Source of the DNA: Streptomyces sp. T39
GTDB lineage: Bacteria; Actinomycetota; Actinomycetes; Streptomycetales; Streptomycetaceae
Assembly (NCBI RefSeq): GCF_008042045.1
Contig: NZ_RDBP01000012.1
Span: 944,077 to 978,326 of the forward strand
Direction: 5' to 3'
Length of the DNA stretch: 34,250 nucleotides
Below the pieces are notes generated by a model. It was not told where the DNA came from and did no database searches. It worked only from the letters and a program-made list of their open reading frames with translations. The first letter of the stretch is position 1, and each line of letters begins with the position of its first letter. The position numbers and the translations under genes are program-made. Positions 7,716 to 16,677 of this stretch are shown here, one piece after another.

Positions 7716-8066
7716 GCATCGCACACGTCCGGCACGACGCCGCCCTGACCGGCGCGTCGCCGCGGGAGGCCGCGAAGCCCCCGAAGGCATCCTCCGGACC
7801 CGACAGCACACGGCAGTACCGAGAGCCCTCTCGACTGGATCGCCGTCCCGGCCGAGGGGGCTCGGCGCTGCCCTCATGATCCACGGGCCGTACGGGCACC
7901 ACCCGTACGGCCCCTTTTTCGCCCATTCGCCGGTCACGTACGTGAACCGAAGTCAATAACCCGAACGATTTTACCTGCTCTTGACCCTCCGATCCGTTGT
8001 CGAGCCCCTGTCGATCGCCACACCATGAACGGCGTTCACAAGGAGGACCAGACCCCTGGAGGGGGC
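7716..8066. other. Intergenic region between the DUF397 and symporter genes
   Basis: 351 bp without a convincing gene. It contains a textbook terminator (7885-7919), then an unusually AT-rich patch (7950-7980) and a TTGACC at 7981-7986 that could be the -35 of the symporter promoter; no convincing -10 box is visible. AAGGAGGA at 8039-8046 is too far from the chosen start at 8067 to serve as its ribosome-binding site. Confidence 0.5.
7885..7919 (+). terminator. Rho-independent terminator with T tract
   Basis: GGGCCGTACGGG and CCCGTACGGCCC form a 12-bp perfect stem with a 5-nt loop, followed by C and TTTTT. It ends transcription from the scr1/scr2 side before the symporter promoter. Confidence 0.93.
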
Positions 8067-9629
8067 ATGAACAGTCTCGACTGGGCCGTGCTGATCGGCT
8101 ACTTCGGCGTGATGGTCGCGATCGGCGTCTGGTCCCACAAGCGGGTGGACGACGTCAGCGACTTCTTCACCGCCGGCGGGAAGATGCCGTGGTGGCTGTC
8201 CGGCATCTCGCACCACATGTCGGGCTACAGCGCCGTCATGTTCACCGGTTACGCGGCCATCGCGTACACCTACGGCATCACCTCGTACGTGACGTGGTCC
8301 TTCCCGATCGCCATCGGCATCGCCATCGGCGCACGGCTCTTCGCCCCCCGGCTGAACCGGGTCCGCTCGCGGCTCCACGTGGCCTCCCCGCTGGAGTACC
8401 TGAAGAACCGCTACAACCTGCCGACGCAGCAGGCCCTCGCCTGGTCCGGCGTGCTGCTGAAGATCGTCGACGTCGGTGCGAAGTGGGCCGCCATCGCCAC
8501 CCTGCTCTCGGTCTTCACCGGTGTCTCCCTCAACACGGGCATCCTGATCACCGGCGCCGTCACGGCCGTCTACTGCACCGTCGGCGGGCTGTGGGCCGAC
8601 GCCCTCACCGAACTGGGCCAGTTCATCATCCAGTTCATCGCCGGCATCGCGATGCTCGTGGCCGTGATGGCCGAGCTCGGCGGCTTCAGCAGCCTGTGGA
8701 CGGTCTGGGACGAGCCGAAGCTGGAGGGCCACGCCGAACCGCTCGCCGGGCCCTACATGATGGTCTTCCTCATCGCGTACCTCTTCATCAAGACGTTCGA
8801 GTACAACGGCGGCATGTGGAACCAGGCGCAGCGCTACATGGCCACCCCCACCGCCAAGGAGGCGCAGCGGTCGGCCGTGCTGTCCGCGGTGCTGTGGCTG
8901 GTGTGGCCGGCGGTCCTCTTCTTCCCGATGTGGGTGGCGCCGCTCGTCATCGAGACCGACGTGCCCGCCGACAGCTACGCGCTGATGGCGGAGCAGCTGC
9001 TGCCGCACGGTCTGCTGGGCCTGGTGATCGTCGGCTTCTTCTCCCACACCATGGCCATGTGCTCCTCGGACGCCAACGCGATCGCGGCCGTCGTGACCCG
9101 CGACATCATGCCCGCGCTCTCGCGCCGGGTCCGGCAGTGGGACACCCGGGCCGGGCTGCTGGCCGCCCGCTGGTCGACGCTGCTCTTCCTCGGTCTGTCC
9201 ATGGCGATCGCAACCCAGGTCAACTCGGACTTCTTCGGCGACATCATCACCGTGGTCATCAAGTGGGTCGCCGGTCTCATGGGGCCGATCGCCATCCCGC
9301 TGATGCTCGGCCTGCTGCCCTGGTTCCGCAGGAGCGGACCGACGGCGGCCCTGGTCAGCTGGGGTGTCGGCCTGCTCGCCTTCTGGCTCGTCAACTACCC
9401 GATCAGCTGGAGCGTGGAGGGCGGGGTGCCGCTCCAGTACCAGGTCTCGATTCCGCTCGCGGTCTCCCTGGTCCTCTTCGTGGTGATCGGCTGGATCAAG
9501 CCGGAGGACACCCCGGAGCGGGACGAGGTCCTGGCGAAGATCAACAACGACGACGACGGACTCGGGGGCGGGATCGGCCTGATCCCGGCGCCCGCGGCTC
9601 CCGCCGCCCGCGAGGGCGCCGACGGCTGA
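8067..9629 (+). CDS. Sodium:solute symporter (SSS family)
   Basis: 520 aa. About 13 hydrophobic helices start with MNSLDWAVLIGYFGVMVAIGVW. Family hallmarks include the early VSDFFTAGGKMPWWLSGIS segment and the central FIKTFEYNGGMWNQAQRYMATPTAKEAQRSAVLS segment, which matches the conserved SSS Q-R-Y region before a helix. It should use the sodium gradient to import a small organic solute such as a sugar; the substrate cannot be read from the sequence. The C-terminus is a charged, Gly/Ala-rich tail. I chose the ATG at 8067 because GGAGGGGG lies immediately upstream. An in-frame ATG at 8025 would add 14 polar residues but has no ribosome-binding site. The gene has its own terminator upstream and downstream, so it is probably monocistronic. 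Confidence 0.9.
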   Translation: MNSLDWAVLIGYFGVMVAIGVWSHKRVDDVSDFFTAGGKMPWWLSGISHHMSGYSAVMFTGYAAIAYTYGITSYVTWSFPIAIGIAIGARLFAPRLNRVRSRLHVASPLEYLKNRYNLPTQQALAWSGVLLKIVDVGAKWAAIATLLSVFTGVSLNTGILITGAVTAVYCTVGGLWADALTELGQFIIQFIAGIAMLVAVMAELGGFSSLWTVWDEPKLEGHAEPLAGPYMMVFLIAYLFIKTFEYNGGMWNQAQRYMATPTAKEAQRSAVLSAVLWLVWPAVLFFPMWVAPLVIETDVPADSYALMAEQLLPHGLLGLVIVGFFSHTMAMCSSDANAIAAVVTRDIMPALSRRVRQWDTRAGLLAARWSTLLFLGLSMAIATQVNSDFFGDIITVVIKWVAGLMGPIAIPLMLGLLPWFRRSGPTAALVSWGVGLLAFWLVNYPISWSVEGGVPLQYQVSIPLAVSLVLFVVIGWIKPEDTPERDEVLAKINNDDDGLGGGIGLIPAPAAPAAREGADG

Positions 9630-9646
9630 CGCCCCGACTCCCCGCG

Positions 9647-9685
9647 CCGAGCGGCCGCCCCCGGAAGCCGGGGGCGGCCGCTCGG
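9647..9685. terminator. 18-bp stem bidirectional terminator
   Basis: 9647-9664 pairs perfectly with 9668-9685 around the loop AAG, 18 nt after the symporter stop codon, between two convergent genes. Confidence 0.88.
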
Positions 9686-9696
9686 TCGTGCGGGGG

Positions 9697-9746
9697 CACC
9701 TCGCCCCGGCACGGCGGTCGGCTCCCCGCCGTACCGGGGCGGGGTG
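9697..9746. terminator. Second long hairpin between convergent genes
   Basis: 9697-9717 pairs with 9726-9746 (21 positions, one C/A mismatch and one T/G wobble) with loop TCGGCTCC. It lies about 107 nt beyond the stop of the minus-strand gene ending at 9853, so it probably terminates that transcript. Confidence 0.7.
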
Positions 9747-9852
9747 TGCCGGCAGGCGCGCGGGCCACCCGGCCCGAGGGCGTCACCCGGGCCGGCCTCG
9801 CAGCGCGGGCGGGAAGAGCACGGGCGGGTGCGAGGGACGAGGGGCGGGAACG

Positions 9853-10983
9853 TCAGGTGAGTTCGGCCGCGCCGCGCGGGTAGCGGGCCAGCCAGCCCGG
9901 GGCCGAGAGGGTGGGGCTGTGGAGCGCCGGCCCCTGGGTCATCTCCATCGCGAAGTCGTCCGCGATCTGGAGCAGGGTCCCCCGGCCCTCCAGTTCGCAG
10001 AGCCAGGCGGGCGGCAGTGCCGTCTCGCCGTGCAGGGCGCCCAGCAGCGCCCCGCAGACCGCCCCCGTGGCCTCCGACGGGCCGTCGTGGTTGACGGCAA
10101 GCCGCAGGCCCTGGCGGATGTCCTCGCCGACGAGGGTGCAGTAGACGGCGACGGCGAGCACCTCCTCCGCGAAGCCGTTCTCCCCGAGCGCCGCGACCCG
10201 GCCCGGTCCGGGGATGCCCTGGCGGACGGCGCCGAGGGCCTCCTTGAGCGCGTCGGTCACCGGCTGGTGGCCGGGCCGGGCCGCGAGCAGCGCGAGGGCG
10301 CGCTGCACCGAGGCGTCCAGGGTCTCCCCGCGGGCGAGGCCGTGGACGATCACCGCGTAGGCGCCGGCCGAGAGGTACGCGGTCGGGTGGCCGTGGGTCT
10401 GGGCCGCGCACTCGACGGCGAGCTGGCACACCAGTTCCGGCTCCCAGCCCACCAGCAGTCCGAAGGGCGCCGAGCGCACCAGGGCGCCCGCGTCCCGGGC
10501 GGTCGGGTTCTTGGGGGCCTGGACGGTGCCCATCGTGGCGTCGCCGAGGCCGGTCAGGCAGGCACGGGAGGGGCCGCGCCTGCTGTAGAGCCATTCCTCG
10601 CACGCGAGCCAGCCGTTGTCCTTGCGGCGCTCGTCGGGGCCCCAGTCCCGCTGGGTGGCGGCCCAGCGCAGATAGGCGTGGTGGAGGTCGGTCGGGGGGT
10701 GCCAGGCACCGGTGTCGCGGCGGACCTGGGCGCGGATCAGCCCGTCGACGGAGAAGAGGGTCATCTGGGTGGCGGCGGTGACCGCACCGCGCCGGCCGCC
10801 CGTGGGAGGGAAGTCGGTGAGCCCCTCGGGCCCGTACGCCGCGCGCAGTTCGTCGAGGCCCCTCCCGTCGGCCCCCGCGCCGAGCGCGTCCCCGATCGCG
10901 CCGCCGAGGAGTGCTCCCCGCACCCGGGCACGGAAGTCCTGCTGCTCGGCCCGGCCCCACACGGCCGCGGCTCCTGCGCCCAC
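9853..10983 (-). CDS. ADP-ribosylglycohydrolase-family protein with degenerate metal ligands
   Basis: 376 aa. It has the ADP-ribosylglycohydrolase all-helical fold signature: RGALLGGAIGDALGAGADG near residues 22-40, TQMTLFSVDGLI near 72-83, repeated AVECAAQTHGHPTAYLSAGA, and ATGAVCGALLGALHG near 305. Active family members remove ADP-ribose from proteins using two Mg ions held by a T-D-D motif and a C-terminal D-x-D-(S/T). Here the first reads T69-A70-A71 and the second H-D-G-P-S-E-A-T (about 299-306), so several ligands are replaced. It may be inactive or have a changed function. The GTG at 10983 is chosen for GGGGAGG six nt upstream. It lies 164 nt downstream of the STAND gene, same strand, but has its own candidate promoter. 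Confidence 0.85.
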   Translation of the reverse strand: MGAGAAAVWGRAEQQDFRARVRGALLGGAIGDALGAGADGRGLDELRAAYGPEGLTDFPPTGGRRGAVTAATQMTLFSVDGLIRAQVRRDTGAWHPPTDLHHAYLRWAATQRDWGPDERRKDNGWLACEEWLYSRRGPSRACLTGLGDATMGTVQAPKNPTARDAGALVRSAPFGLLVGWEPELVCQLAVECAAQTHGHPTAYLSAGAYAVIVHGLARGETLDASVQRALALLAARPGHQPVTDALKEALGAVRQGIPGPGRVAALGENGFAEEVLAVAVYCTLVGEDIRQGLRLAVNHDGPSEATGAVCGALLGALHGETALPPAWLCELEGRGTLLQIADDFAMEMTQGPALHSPTLSAPGWLARYPRGAAELT

Positions 10984-11025
10984 CGTGCCCCTCCCCGACG
11001 TCGAACGAACACTGCCCGGCCCAGC

Positions 11026-11054
11026 ACTGTAATCGAACGGGAACGCCGGGTCGG
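11026..11054 (-). promoter_or_regulatory. Candidate promoter of the ADP-ribosylglycohydrolase-family gene
   Basis: On the minus strand CCGACC (11054-11049) and TACAGT (11031-11026) are spaced by 17 bp, predicting a transcript start about 35 nt before the GTG. GTTCGA occurs on both sides of the -10 box. Confidence 0.4.
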
Positions 11055-11147
11055 GGGCCCCCAGGAGGAACGCGGGGGTATGTCGATCAACTCCCCGGGA
11101 CCCCGAATGCCCCGTTCCGTGAGCCCCGCCCCGCACCCCCCGGCGGG

Positions 11148-13871
11148 TCAGCTCTGGTGCCGGGAGGTGTACATGCCGTCCGCGTACTGCCGGTACGTCT
11201 CACCCGGGGGGAGGGCGCGGGAGCGGTTCAGTTCGGCGAGGTCGGCGAGTGCCTGCTGGGTCCGGCCCAGGGCCAGGTTGGTGCCGACGCGGGTCCACAG
11301 GGCCGGGCGGTGGCCGGGGGCGAGGGCCAGGGCGCGGTCGAGGTCCGCCAGGGCCTCCTCGTGGCGGCCCGCCAGGGCGTGCGCCGCTCCCCGCGCGGCG
11401 AGGTCGCGCGCCTCCCGGCCGCCGGAGGTCGCCTCGGCGCGGGCCCGGTCGTCCCGGGCGCCCGCGGTGTCGCCGAGGCGTTCGCGTATCTCCGCGCGGC
11501 GGAGCATGGCCCAGGCGTAGTCCGGTTCGATGGTGATGGCGCGGTCGAGGTCGGCGACGGCCTGGCGGGTGCGGCCGGCGGCGTCCAGGGCCATGGCCCG
11601 GCTGCCGAGCGCCCAGGCGTAGGAGGGGTCGAGCTCCAGGGCGCGGTCGTACTGCTCCACGGCCTCCTCGTAGCGGCCGGCGAACCGGTAGGCGTCGCCG
11701 CGCTCGCCCGCGATCCACGGGTTGTCGGGGGCCAGGGCCCCCGCGCGGTTCAGGTCGCCGAGCGCGCCGGTGACGTCGCCGCGCAGGGTGCGGGCCCGGG
11801 CGCGGCGCAGCAGGGCCCACACGTAGCCCGGTTTGAGCTCCACGGCGCGGTCCAGGTCGGCGAGAGCCTCCCCGGTCCTGCCGAGGCGGAGCAGGGCGTG
11901 GCCGCGTCCGGCGTACGGCCAGTGGTGGTCGAGCCCGGCCCCGATGGCCCGGTCCAGGTCCGCGACGGCCTCCTCGTAGCGGCCCGCGAGCCGGTGGACC
12001 TCGCCCCGTTCGGCGAGGGTCCAGGGGACGTCCGGCTCGATCTCCAGGGCGCGGTCGAGGTCGGCGAGCGCGGCGTCCAGGTCGCCGAGGCGGCGCAGGG
12101 TGCGGGCGCGTCCGTGGAGGGCGGGCGCGGATGCCGGGTCGAGGTCGAGGGCGCGCCGGGAGTCGGCGAGGGCGGCCTCGTACTCGCCCGCGTTGTGCAG
12201 GTCCCGGGCGCGGACGACGAGGGCGTCGACGCGGGCCGCGGTGTCCAGGGCACCGCGCTGGAGCAGCATGCCCAGCAGGTCGATGCCGAGCCGGGACTCG
12301 TCGGCGAGGGCGGCCAGTCCGTCGTGGCCCCAGCCCCGCAGCAGGGCGCTGTCCGCGTCGTCGCCGGCCTGGGCGAGCATCCGCGCCCAGGCACGGGCGG
12401 CCGCGGTGCCCTCCCGGCAGGCGGCGATGCCGTCCCGCAGGGCACCGGGCAGGGCGACGCGCGGCTGGGCGCACAGCCGGTGGTACGTCTCCTCCAGGCG
12501 CAGTTCGCGCCAGTTCTCGGCCGCCCACAGCCGGCGCTCGTCGATCCCGGCCGCGGCGGCCGCCGCCCAGCGGGCGAACGCGTCGGCGAGACGCTCGTGG
12601 CCGGCGATCCAGCGCTGCGGGGAGCCGGCCCTGCGCAGCCGCAGCATGGGGGTGCGGACCACGTCGTGGTAGACGGTGAGCCCGGCGCGCTCCTCGGCGA
12701 ACGGCATCGTGCGCAGCCAGCGGAACAGGTCGGTCGCGTCCTGTTCGACGACCGCCGCGAAGACGTCCTCGTTGAGCCGGCGGGGCAGTGCGCCGTCGAG
12801 GGCCGCGTCCCTGCGGGCGTGGTCCCGTTCGCCGTCGAGGAAGCGTTCGACGGCGGTGGCGCTGGGGTCGTCGACGGCCCCGGCGGCGGTGGCCGGGTTG
12901 GCGGCGAGGGTGGTGAGCAGGACCGGCAGCCGGCCCGACAGGCGCAGGACGTCCCGGACGACGGCCTCGTCGACGATGCCGCGGGCGGTGAGCAGTTCGC
13001 GGGCCTCCGCCTCGGTGAAGGGGGTGAGGTGCAGTTCGGCGACGAGGTCGATGCTGTCGGCCCACAGCACCCGGTCCAGGCGCCGCCGGCCGGCGGTGGT
13101 GACGACGAGCCCCGCGGGCGGCTCCCCGTAGCGGCCGACGGCGAAGAGGGCGGCCAGCCAGGGGTCGAGGAAGGCTCCGGTGCGCTCGTAGGTGTCGAAG
13201 AAGAGGGCGACGTGGGCGTCGCGGTGGAGAGCGGCCGCGGCCTGTTCGAGTTCGGCGAGGAAGACCGGGGACATCAGCGGCAGCGGGTCCATGACCAGCT
13301 GGACGTCGTCCTGGCGGAAGCGGGAGCTGAGCTGGGCGCGCAGCCGCTCGGTGCCCTCGGCGAGCTGGGCGGGGTCGATGGCGCCGGCGAGCGCGCCGGC
13401 ACCGGGGATCAGGGAGACGGCCATCAGGCCGGCGCGGGCCACCGTCAGATGCCCGGCCGACGGGCCCGCGCCGGCCGTGAGCGACTGGTCCGGGTCCTCG
13501 ACGAGCGAGGCGGCCTCGTGCCGGCGCTGGCGGTACGTCGCCATCAGCCGGTCGAACTCCTTGAGCCGGTGTCCCTGGCGGGCGACGTCGGCGCTGACGG
13601 CGGCCATCGCGTCGGGCACGCTGTTGACGGAGTCGTCGACGTACGCGGCCAGGGCGCCCTGTTCGGCGGCCGCCGCCCTCATCCGGTGCACGAGGGACGT
13701 CTTGCCGACGCCCGCGCTGCCGTGGACGTGGAAGACGAATCTGCGGTCCGGGTCCTCGACGGGGAGGCGTACGTTGCGCCGGTACAGGCCGATCTCCTCG
13801 GCGCGGCCGACGAACCGTGCCCCGCGCCGGTCCTCGAGCACCTGGCGCAGCGATTTGCGGTGACCGCTCAT
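11148..13871 (-). CDS. NLR-like STAND ATPase with C-terminal TPRs
   Basis: 907 aa. After a short N-terminus with the STAND-type entry motif RFVGRAEEIGLYRRN comes a P-loop (GSAGVGKTS, residues 51-59), a Walker B-like strand (VALFFDTYER, 221-230) and a sensor region (LVVTTAGRRRLDRVLW), then a winged-helix/arm region to about 560. From about 565 to 895 there are roughly nine 34-residue TPR-like repeats of the type RYEEAVADLDRAI...P, several with a conserved Trp at the start of helix A (VPWT, YVWA, NPWI, YAWA). STAND proteins of this design are nucleotide-gated switches where the repeats sense a ligand. No effector domain is visible. The ATG at 13871 has GGGGGAG upstream. It is only 28 bp after fbiC on the same strand, so the two are probably co-transcribed. 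Its function is unknown; regulation or defence are both possible. Confidence 0.85.
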   Translation of the reverse strand: MSGHRKSLRQVLEDRRGARFVGRAEEIGLYRRNVRLPVEDPDRRFVFHVHGSAGVGKTSLVHRMRAAAAEQGALAAYVDDSVNSVPDAMAAVSADVARQGHRLKEFDRLMATYRQRRHEAASLVEDPDQSLTAGAGPSAGHLTVARAGLMAVSLIPGAGALAGAIDPAQLAEGTERLRAQLSSRFRQDDVQLVMDPLPLMSPVFLAELEQAAAALHRDAHVALFFDTYERTGAFLDPWLAALFAVGRYGEPPAGLVVTTAGRRRLDRVLWADSIDLVAELHLTPFTEAEARELLTARGIVDEAVVRDVLRLSGRLPVLLTTLAANPATAAGAVDDPSATAVERFLDGERDHARRDAALDGALPRRLNEDVFAAVVEQDATDLFRWLRTMPFAEERAGLTVYHDVVRTPMLRLRRAGSPQRWIAGHERLADAFARWAAAAAAGIDERRLWAAENWRELRLEETYHRLCAQPRVALPGALRDGIAACREGTAAARAWARMLAQAGDDADSALLRGWGHDGLAALADESRLGIDLLGMLLQRGALDTAARVDALVVRARDLHNAGEYEAALADSRRALDLDPASAPALHGRARTLRRLGDLDAALADLDRALEIEPDVPWTLAERGEVHRLAGRYEEAVADLDRAIGAGLDHHWPYAGRGHALLRLGRTGEALADLDRAVELKPGYVWALLRRARARTLRGDVTGALGDLNRAGALAPDNPWIAGERGDAYRFAGRYEEAVEQYDRALELDPSYAWALGSRAMALDAAGRTRQAVADLDRAITIEPDYAWAMLRRAEIRERLGDTAGARDDRARAEATSGGREARDLAARGAAHALAGRHEEALADLDRALALAPGHRPALWTRVGTNLALGRTQQALADLAELNRSRALPPGETYRQYADGMYTSRHQS

Positions 13872-13899
13872 GTCCGCTCCCCCGTCGGCTTCATGACGG

Positions 13900-16503
13900 T
13901 CAGTCTGGCAGGACGGGCAGCAGCTCCGGGAGGTGTCCGTCGGACGCGGCCGCGGCCTGCTGCCGCTCCTCGGGCACCTCGCCGTACAGGGTGGTGCGCG
14001 CCCGGGCGGGGCGTCCGGCGGCCTCGGCGATGGCGCGCAGGTCGCGGACCGAGCGGTAGGAGCCGTAACCGGAGCCGGCCATCCGGGAGATGGTCTCCTC
14101 CATGAGGGTGCCGCCGAGGTCGTTGGCGCCCGATCGCAGCATCTCGGCCGCTCCGTCGGCGCCGAGCTTGACCCAGCTGGTCTGGATGTTGGTGATGTGG
14201 GGGTGCAGCAGCAGGCGGGCCATCGCGGTCACGGCCCGGTTGTCGCGTGCCGTGGGCCCGGGCCGGGCGATGCCGGCGAGGTAGACGGGCGCGTTGGTGT
14301 GGATGAAGGGGAGGGTGACGAACTCCGTGAAGCCGCCGGTCTCCTGCTGGAGCGCGGCCAGCGTGCGCAGATGGCCGAGCCAGTGCCGGGGCTGGTCGAC
14401 GTGCCCGTACATCATGGTGGAGCTGGAGCGGATGCCCAGTTCGTGGGCGGTGCGCACGACGTCGAGCCAGGTGGCGGCGGGCAGTTTGCCCTTGGTGAGG
14501 ATCCAGCGGACCTCGTCGTCGAGGATCTCGGCCGCGGTGCCGGGGATGGAGTCGAGGCCGGCCTCCTTCGCGGCCGTCAGCCAGTCGCGGACGGACATCC
14601 CGGTGCGGGAGGCGCCGTTGACGATCTCCATCGGGGAGAAGGCGTGCACATGGATGCCGGGGACGCGCTCCTTCACGGCGCGGGCGATGTCGAAGTAGGC
14701 GGTGCCGGGCAGGTCGGGGTGGATGCCGCCCTGCATGCACACCTCGACGGCGCCGACGTCCCACGCCTGGGCGGCGCGGTCGGCGACCTGGTCCAGGGAG
14801 AGGCTGTAGGCGTCGGCGTCGGTGCGCCGCTGGGCGAAGGCGCAGAAGCGGCAGCCGGTGTAGCAGACGTTGGTGAAGTTGATGTTGCGCGTGACGATGT
14901 AGGTGACCTCGTCGCCCACCACGGACCGGCGCAGGTCGTCGGCGACGCGGGCGAGCGCGTCGAGGGCCGGGCCGTCGGCGTGCAGCAGGGCGAGCGCCTC
15001 GGCGTCGGTGAGCCGGGTCGGGTCGTCGGCCGCGGTGGAGAGGGCCTGGCGGACGTCGGTGTCGATGCGCTGCGGGACCATGCCGGGCGCGGCCGCCTCC
15101 CGCAGGGCGTCCCAGTCGCCGTAGACGTGGTCGAAGTCGTCCCGCCGGTCGTGGGTGCGCCCGTCGGTGTCGATGGTGCGGTGCAGGTCGGTGCGGCCGG
15201 TCCCGGTGAAGCCCTCGTCGGGCTCCTGCCAGGGCAGTCCGGCCGGTACGGCGTCCTCGCGTGCCAGTCCGGTCGCGGGGTCGGCGAGCGCGGTGACGTG
15301 CGGGAGCAGCCGCGGGTCGAGCCAGGGTTCGCCGCGCCGTACGAACTCGGGGTAGACGCACAGCCGTTCCCGGAGGGTGAAGCCCTCGTCCGCGGACCGG
15401 GCGGCCAGTTCGTCGATCTGCGGCCAGGGGCGTTCGGGGTTGACGTGGTCGGGGGTCAGCGGCGAGACGCCGCCCCAGTCGTCGATGCCGGCCCGCAGCA
15501 GGCGGGCGTACTCGCCGTCGACGAGGTTGGGCGGGGCCTGGAGGCAGGCGGCCGGTCCCATGATGTGACGGGCGACGGCGACCGTGGCGACGAGTTCGTC
15601 CAGTTCGGCGTCGGGCATGCCGCGCATGGCCGTGTCCGGCTTGGCGCGGAAGTTCTGCAGGATGAGTTCCTGGATGCCGTGGTAGGCGCGGGAGACGCGG
15701 CGCAGGGCGAACAGCGACTCGGCGCGCTCCTCGTACGTCTCCCCGATGCCGATCAGCAGCCCGCTGGTGAAGGGGACGTTGGAGCGTCCGGCGTCCTCGA
15801 GGACGCGCAGGCGCACGGCGGGCTCCTTGTCGGGCGAGCCGTGATGGGGACCGCCCGGCTCGGACCACAGGCGGGTCGCGGTCGTCTCCAGCATCATGCC
15901 CATGGACGGGGCGACGGGCTTCAGCCGCTGGAAGTCGGTCCACGACATGACGCCCGGGTTGAGGTGGGGCAGCAGCCCGGTCTCCTCCAGGATGCGGACC
16001 GACATGGCGCGCACGTAGGCGAGGGTGTCGTCGTAGCCGTGGGCGTCGAGCCATTCCCGGGCCTCGGGCCAGCGGTCCTCGGGCTTGTCGCCGAGGGTGA
16101 TGAGCGCTTCCTTGCAGCCGAGCGCGGCGCCGCGCCGGGCGATGTCCAGTACGTCGTCGGGGGACATGAAGGCCCCGTGGCCGGCCCTGCGGAGCTTGCC
16201 CGGCACGGTGACGAAGGTGCAGTAGTGGCACTTGTCGCGGCAGAGCCGGGTCAGCGGGATGAAGACGCTCTTCGAGTACGTGATGACCCCGGCGCGCCCG
16301 GCGGCCTCCAGGCCCGCGTCCCGTACCCGCCCGGCGGAGGCCGTGAGGTCCTCCAGGTCGGCGCCCCGCGCCTGCAACAGCACGGCGGCCTCGGCGACAT
16401 CGAGGGCGACGCCGTCCCGCGCCCGCTTGAGCGCCCTTCGCATGGCGTTCGGGGTGGGCCGGTCCGTCGCTGCCGGGGCGGGTCCGCGCTGGTGATCGGT
16501 CAT
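13900..16503 (-). CDS. fbiC: 7,8-didemethyl-8-hydroxy-5-deazariboflavin (FO) synthase, fused CofG-CofH
   Basis: 867 aa, the usual length of the fused actinobacterial enzyme. Two radical-SAM domains are visible. The CofG half has C88-x3-C92-x2-C95 (CRDKCHYC) and the CofH half has C547-x3-C551-x2-C554 (CYTGCRFC), each binding a 4Fe-4S cluster that cleaves S-adenosylmethionine. Other signatures are [20 protein letters not shown] in the first half and [26 protein letters not shown] and [10 protein letters not shown] in the second. The enzyme joins tyrosine with 5-amino-6-ribitylamino-uracil to make FO, the chromophore of coenzyme F420. The ATG at 16503 lacks a Shine-Dalgarno sequence, but TATGCT lies six nt upstream, suggesting a leaderless mRNA. 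It is upstream of and close to the STAND gene, and near an LLM oxidoreductase that may use F420. Confidence 0.97.
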   Translation of the reverse strand: MTDHQRGPAPAATDRPTPNAMRRALKRARDGVALDVAEAAVLLQARGADLEDLTASAGRVRDAGLEAAGRAGVITYSKSVFIPLTRLCRDKCHYCTFVTVPGKLRRAGHGAFMSPDDVLDIARRGAALGCKEALITLGDKPEDRWPEAREWLDAHGYDDTLAYVRAMSVRILEETGLLPHLNPGVMSWTDFQRLKPVAPSMGMMLETTATRLWSEPGGPHHGSPDKEPAVRLRVLEDAGRSNVPFTSGLLIGIGETYEERAESLFALRRVSRAYHGIQELILQNFRAKPDTAMRGMPDAELDELVATVAVARHIMGPAACLQAPPNLVDGEYARLLRAGIDDWGGVSPLTPDHVNPERPWPQIDELAARSADEGFTLRERLCVYPEFVRRGEPWLDPRLLPHVTALADPATGLAREDAVPAGLPWQEPDEGFTGTGRTDLHRTIDTDGRTHDRRDDFDHVYGDWDALREAAAPGMVPQRIDTDVRQALSTAADDPTRLTDAEALALLHADGPALDALARVADDLRRSVVGDEVTYIVTRNINFTNVCYTGCRFCAFAQRRTDADAYSLSLDQVADRAAQAWDVGAVEVCMQGGIHPDLPGTAYFDIARAVKERVPGIHVHAFSPMEIVNGASRTGMSVRDWLTAAKEAGLDSIPGTAAEILDDEVRWILTKGKLPAATWLDVVRTAHELGIRSSSTMMYGHVDQPRHWLGHLRTLAALQQETGGFTEFVTLPFIHTNAPVYLAGIARPGPTARDNRAVTAMARLLLHPHITNIQTSWVKLGADGAAEMLRSGANDLGGTLMEETISRMAGSGYGSYRSVRDLRAIAEAAGRPARARTTLYGEVPEERQQAAAASDGHLPELLPVLPD

Positions 16504-16515
16504 GCGTCGAGCATA
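16503..16515 (-). promoter_or_regulatory. Possible leaderless promoter of fbiC (-10 box)
   Basis: TATGCT on the minus strand (16515-16510) is separated from the ATG by six nt, which would put the transcript start on the A of the start codon. No purine-rich ribosome-binding site is present. The -35 is not clear. Confidence 0.4.
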
Positions 16516-16561
16516 CGAGCGCCGTCCGGCGGCCCACGAGGGTGTGGGCGGGAGAGCCGCT

Positions 16562-16588
16562 TCCCGGGCCGAGGGTCCCGGCCCGGGA
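16562..16588 (-). terminator. Hairpin between the LLM oxidoreductase gene and fbiC
   Basis: TCCCGGGCCG and CGGCCCGGGA form a 10-bp stem with a 7-nt loop (AGGGTCC), about 90 nt beyond... the side of the LLM stop codon that faces away from fbiC's start; both genes are on the minus strand and the hairpin lies upstream of fbiC and downstream of nothing else, so it may terminate antisense or read-through transcription. A smaller hairpin (CCGGGG/CCCCGG) lies at 16634-16648, closer to the LLM stop at 16678. Confidence 0.5.
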
Positions 16589-16677
16589 CATCCTCCGCCC
16601 GGGGACCGTGCCCCCGGACCGGCGCCCCCGGCTCCGGGGTCACCCCGGCGCGGGCGGCTTCCGCTCCCCGCCCCGGT

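Noticed and set aside
7571..7879. Small plus-strand gene overlapping scr2 and running to the terminator
   Set aside because: It is an alternative frame of scr2 with an Arg/Pro-rich composition, no ribosome-binding site and no recognisable domain.
7716..7880. Search for a tRNA or other structured RNA after scr2
   Set aside because: Only imperfect short stems are visible and no cloverleaf or T-loop sequence is present.
8025..8066. Earlier ATG for the symporter
   Set aside because: No ribosome-binding site precedes it, the added residues are polar and unlike the family, and a strong GGAGGGGG precedes 8067.
10911..14105. 1064-codon plus-strand frame opposite the STAND ATPase gene
   Set aside because: The minus-strand frame has P-loop, Walker B and TPR motifs; the plus-strand frame is a repetitive Gly/Val/Arg shadow of the TPRs.
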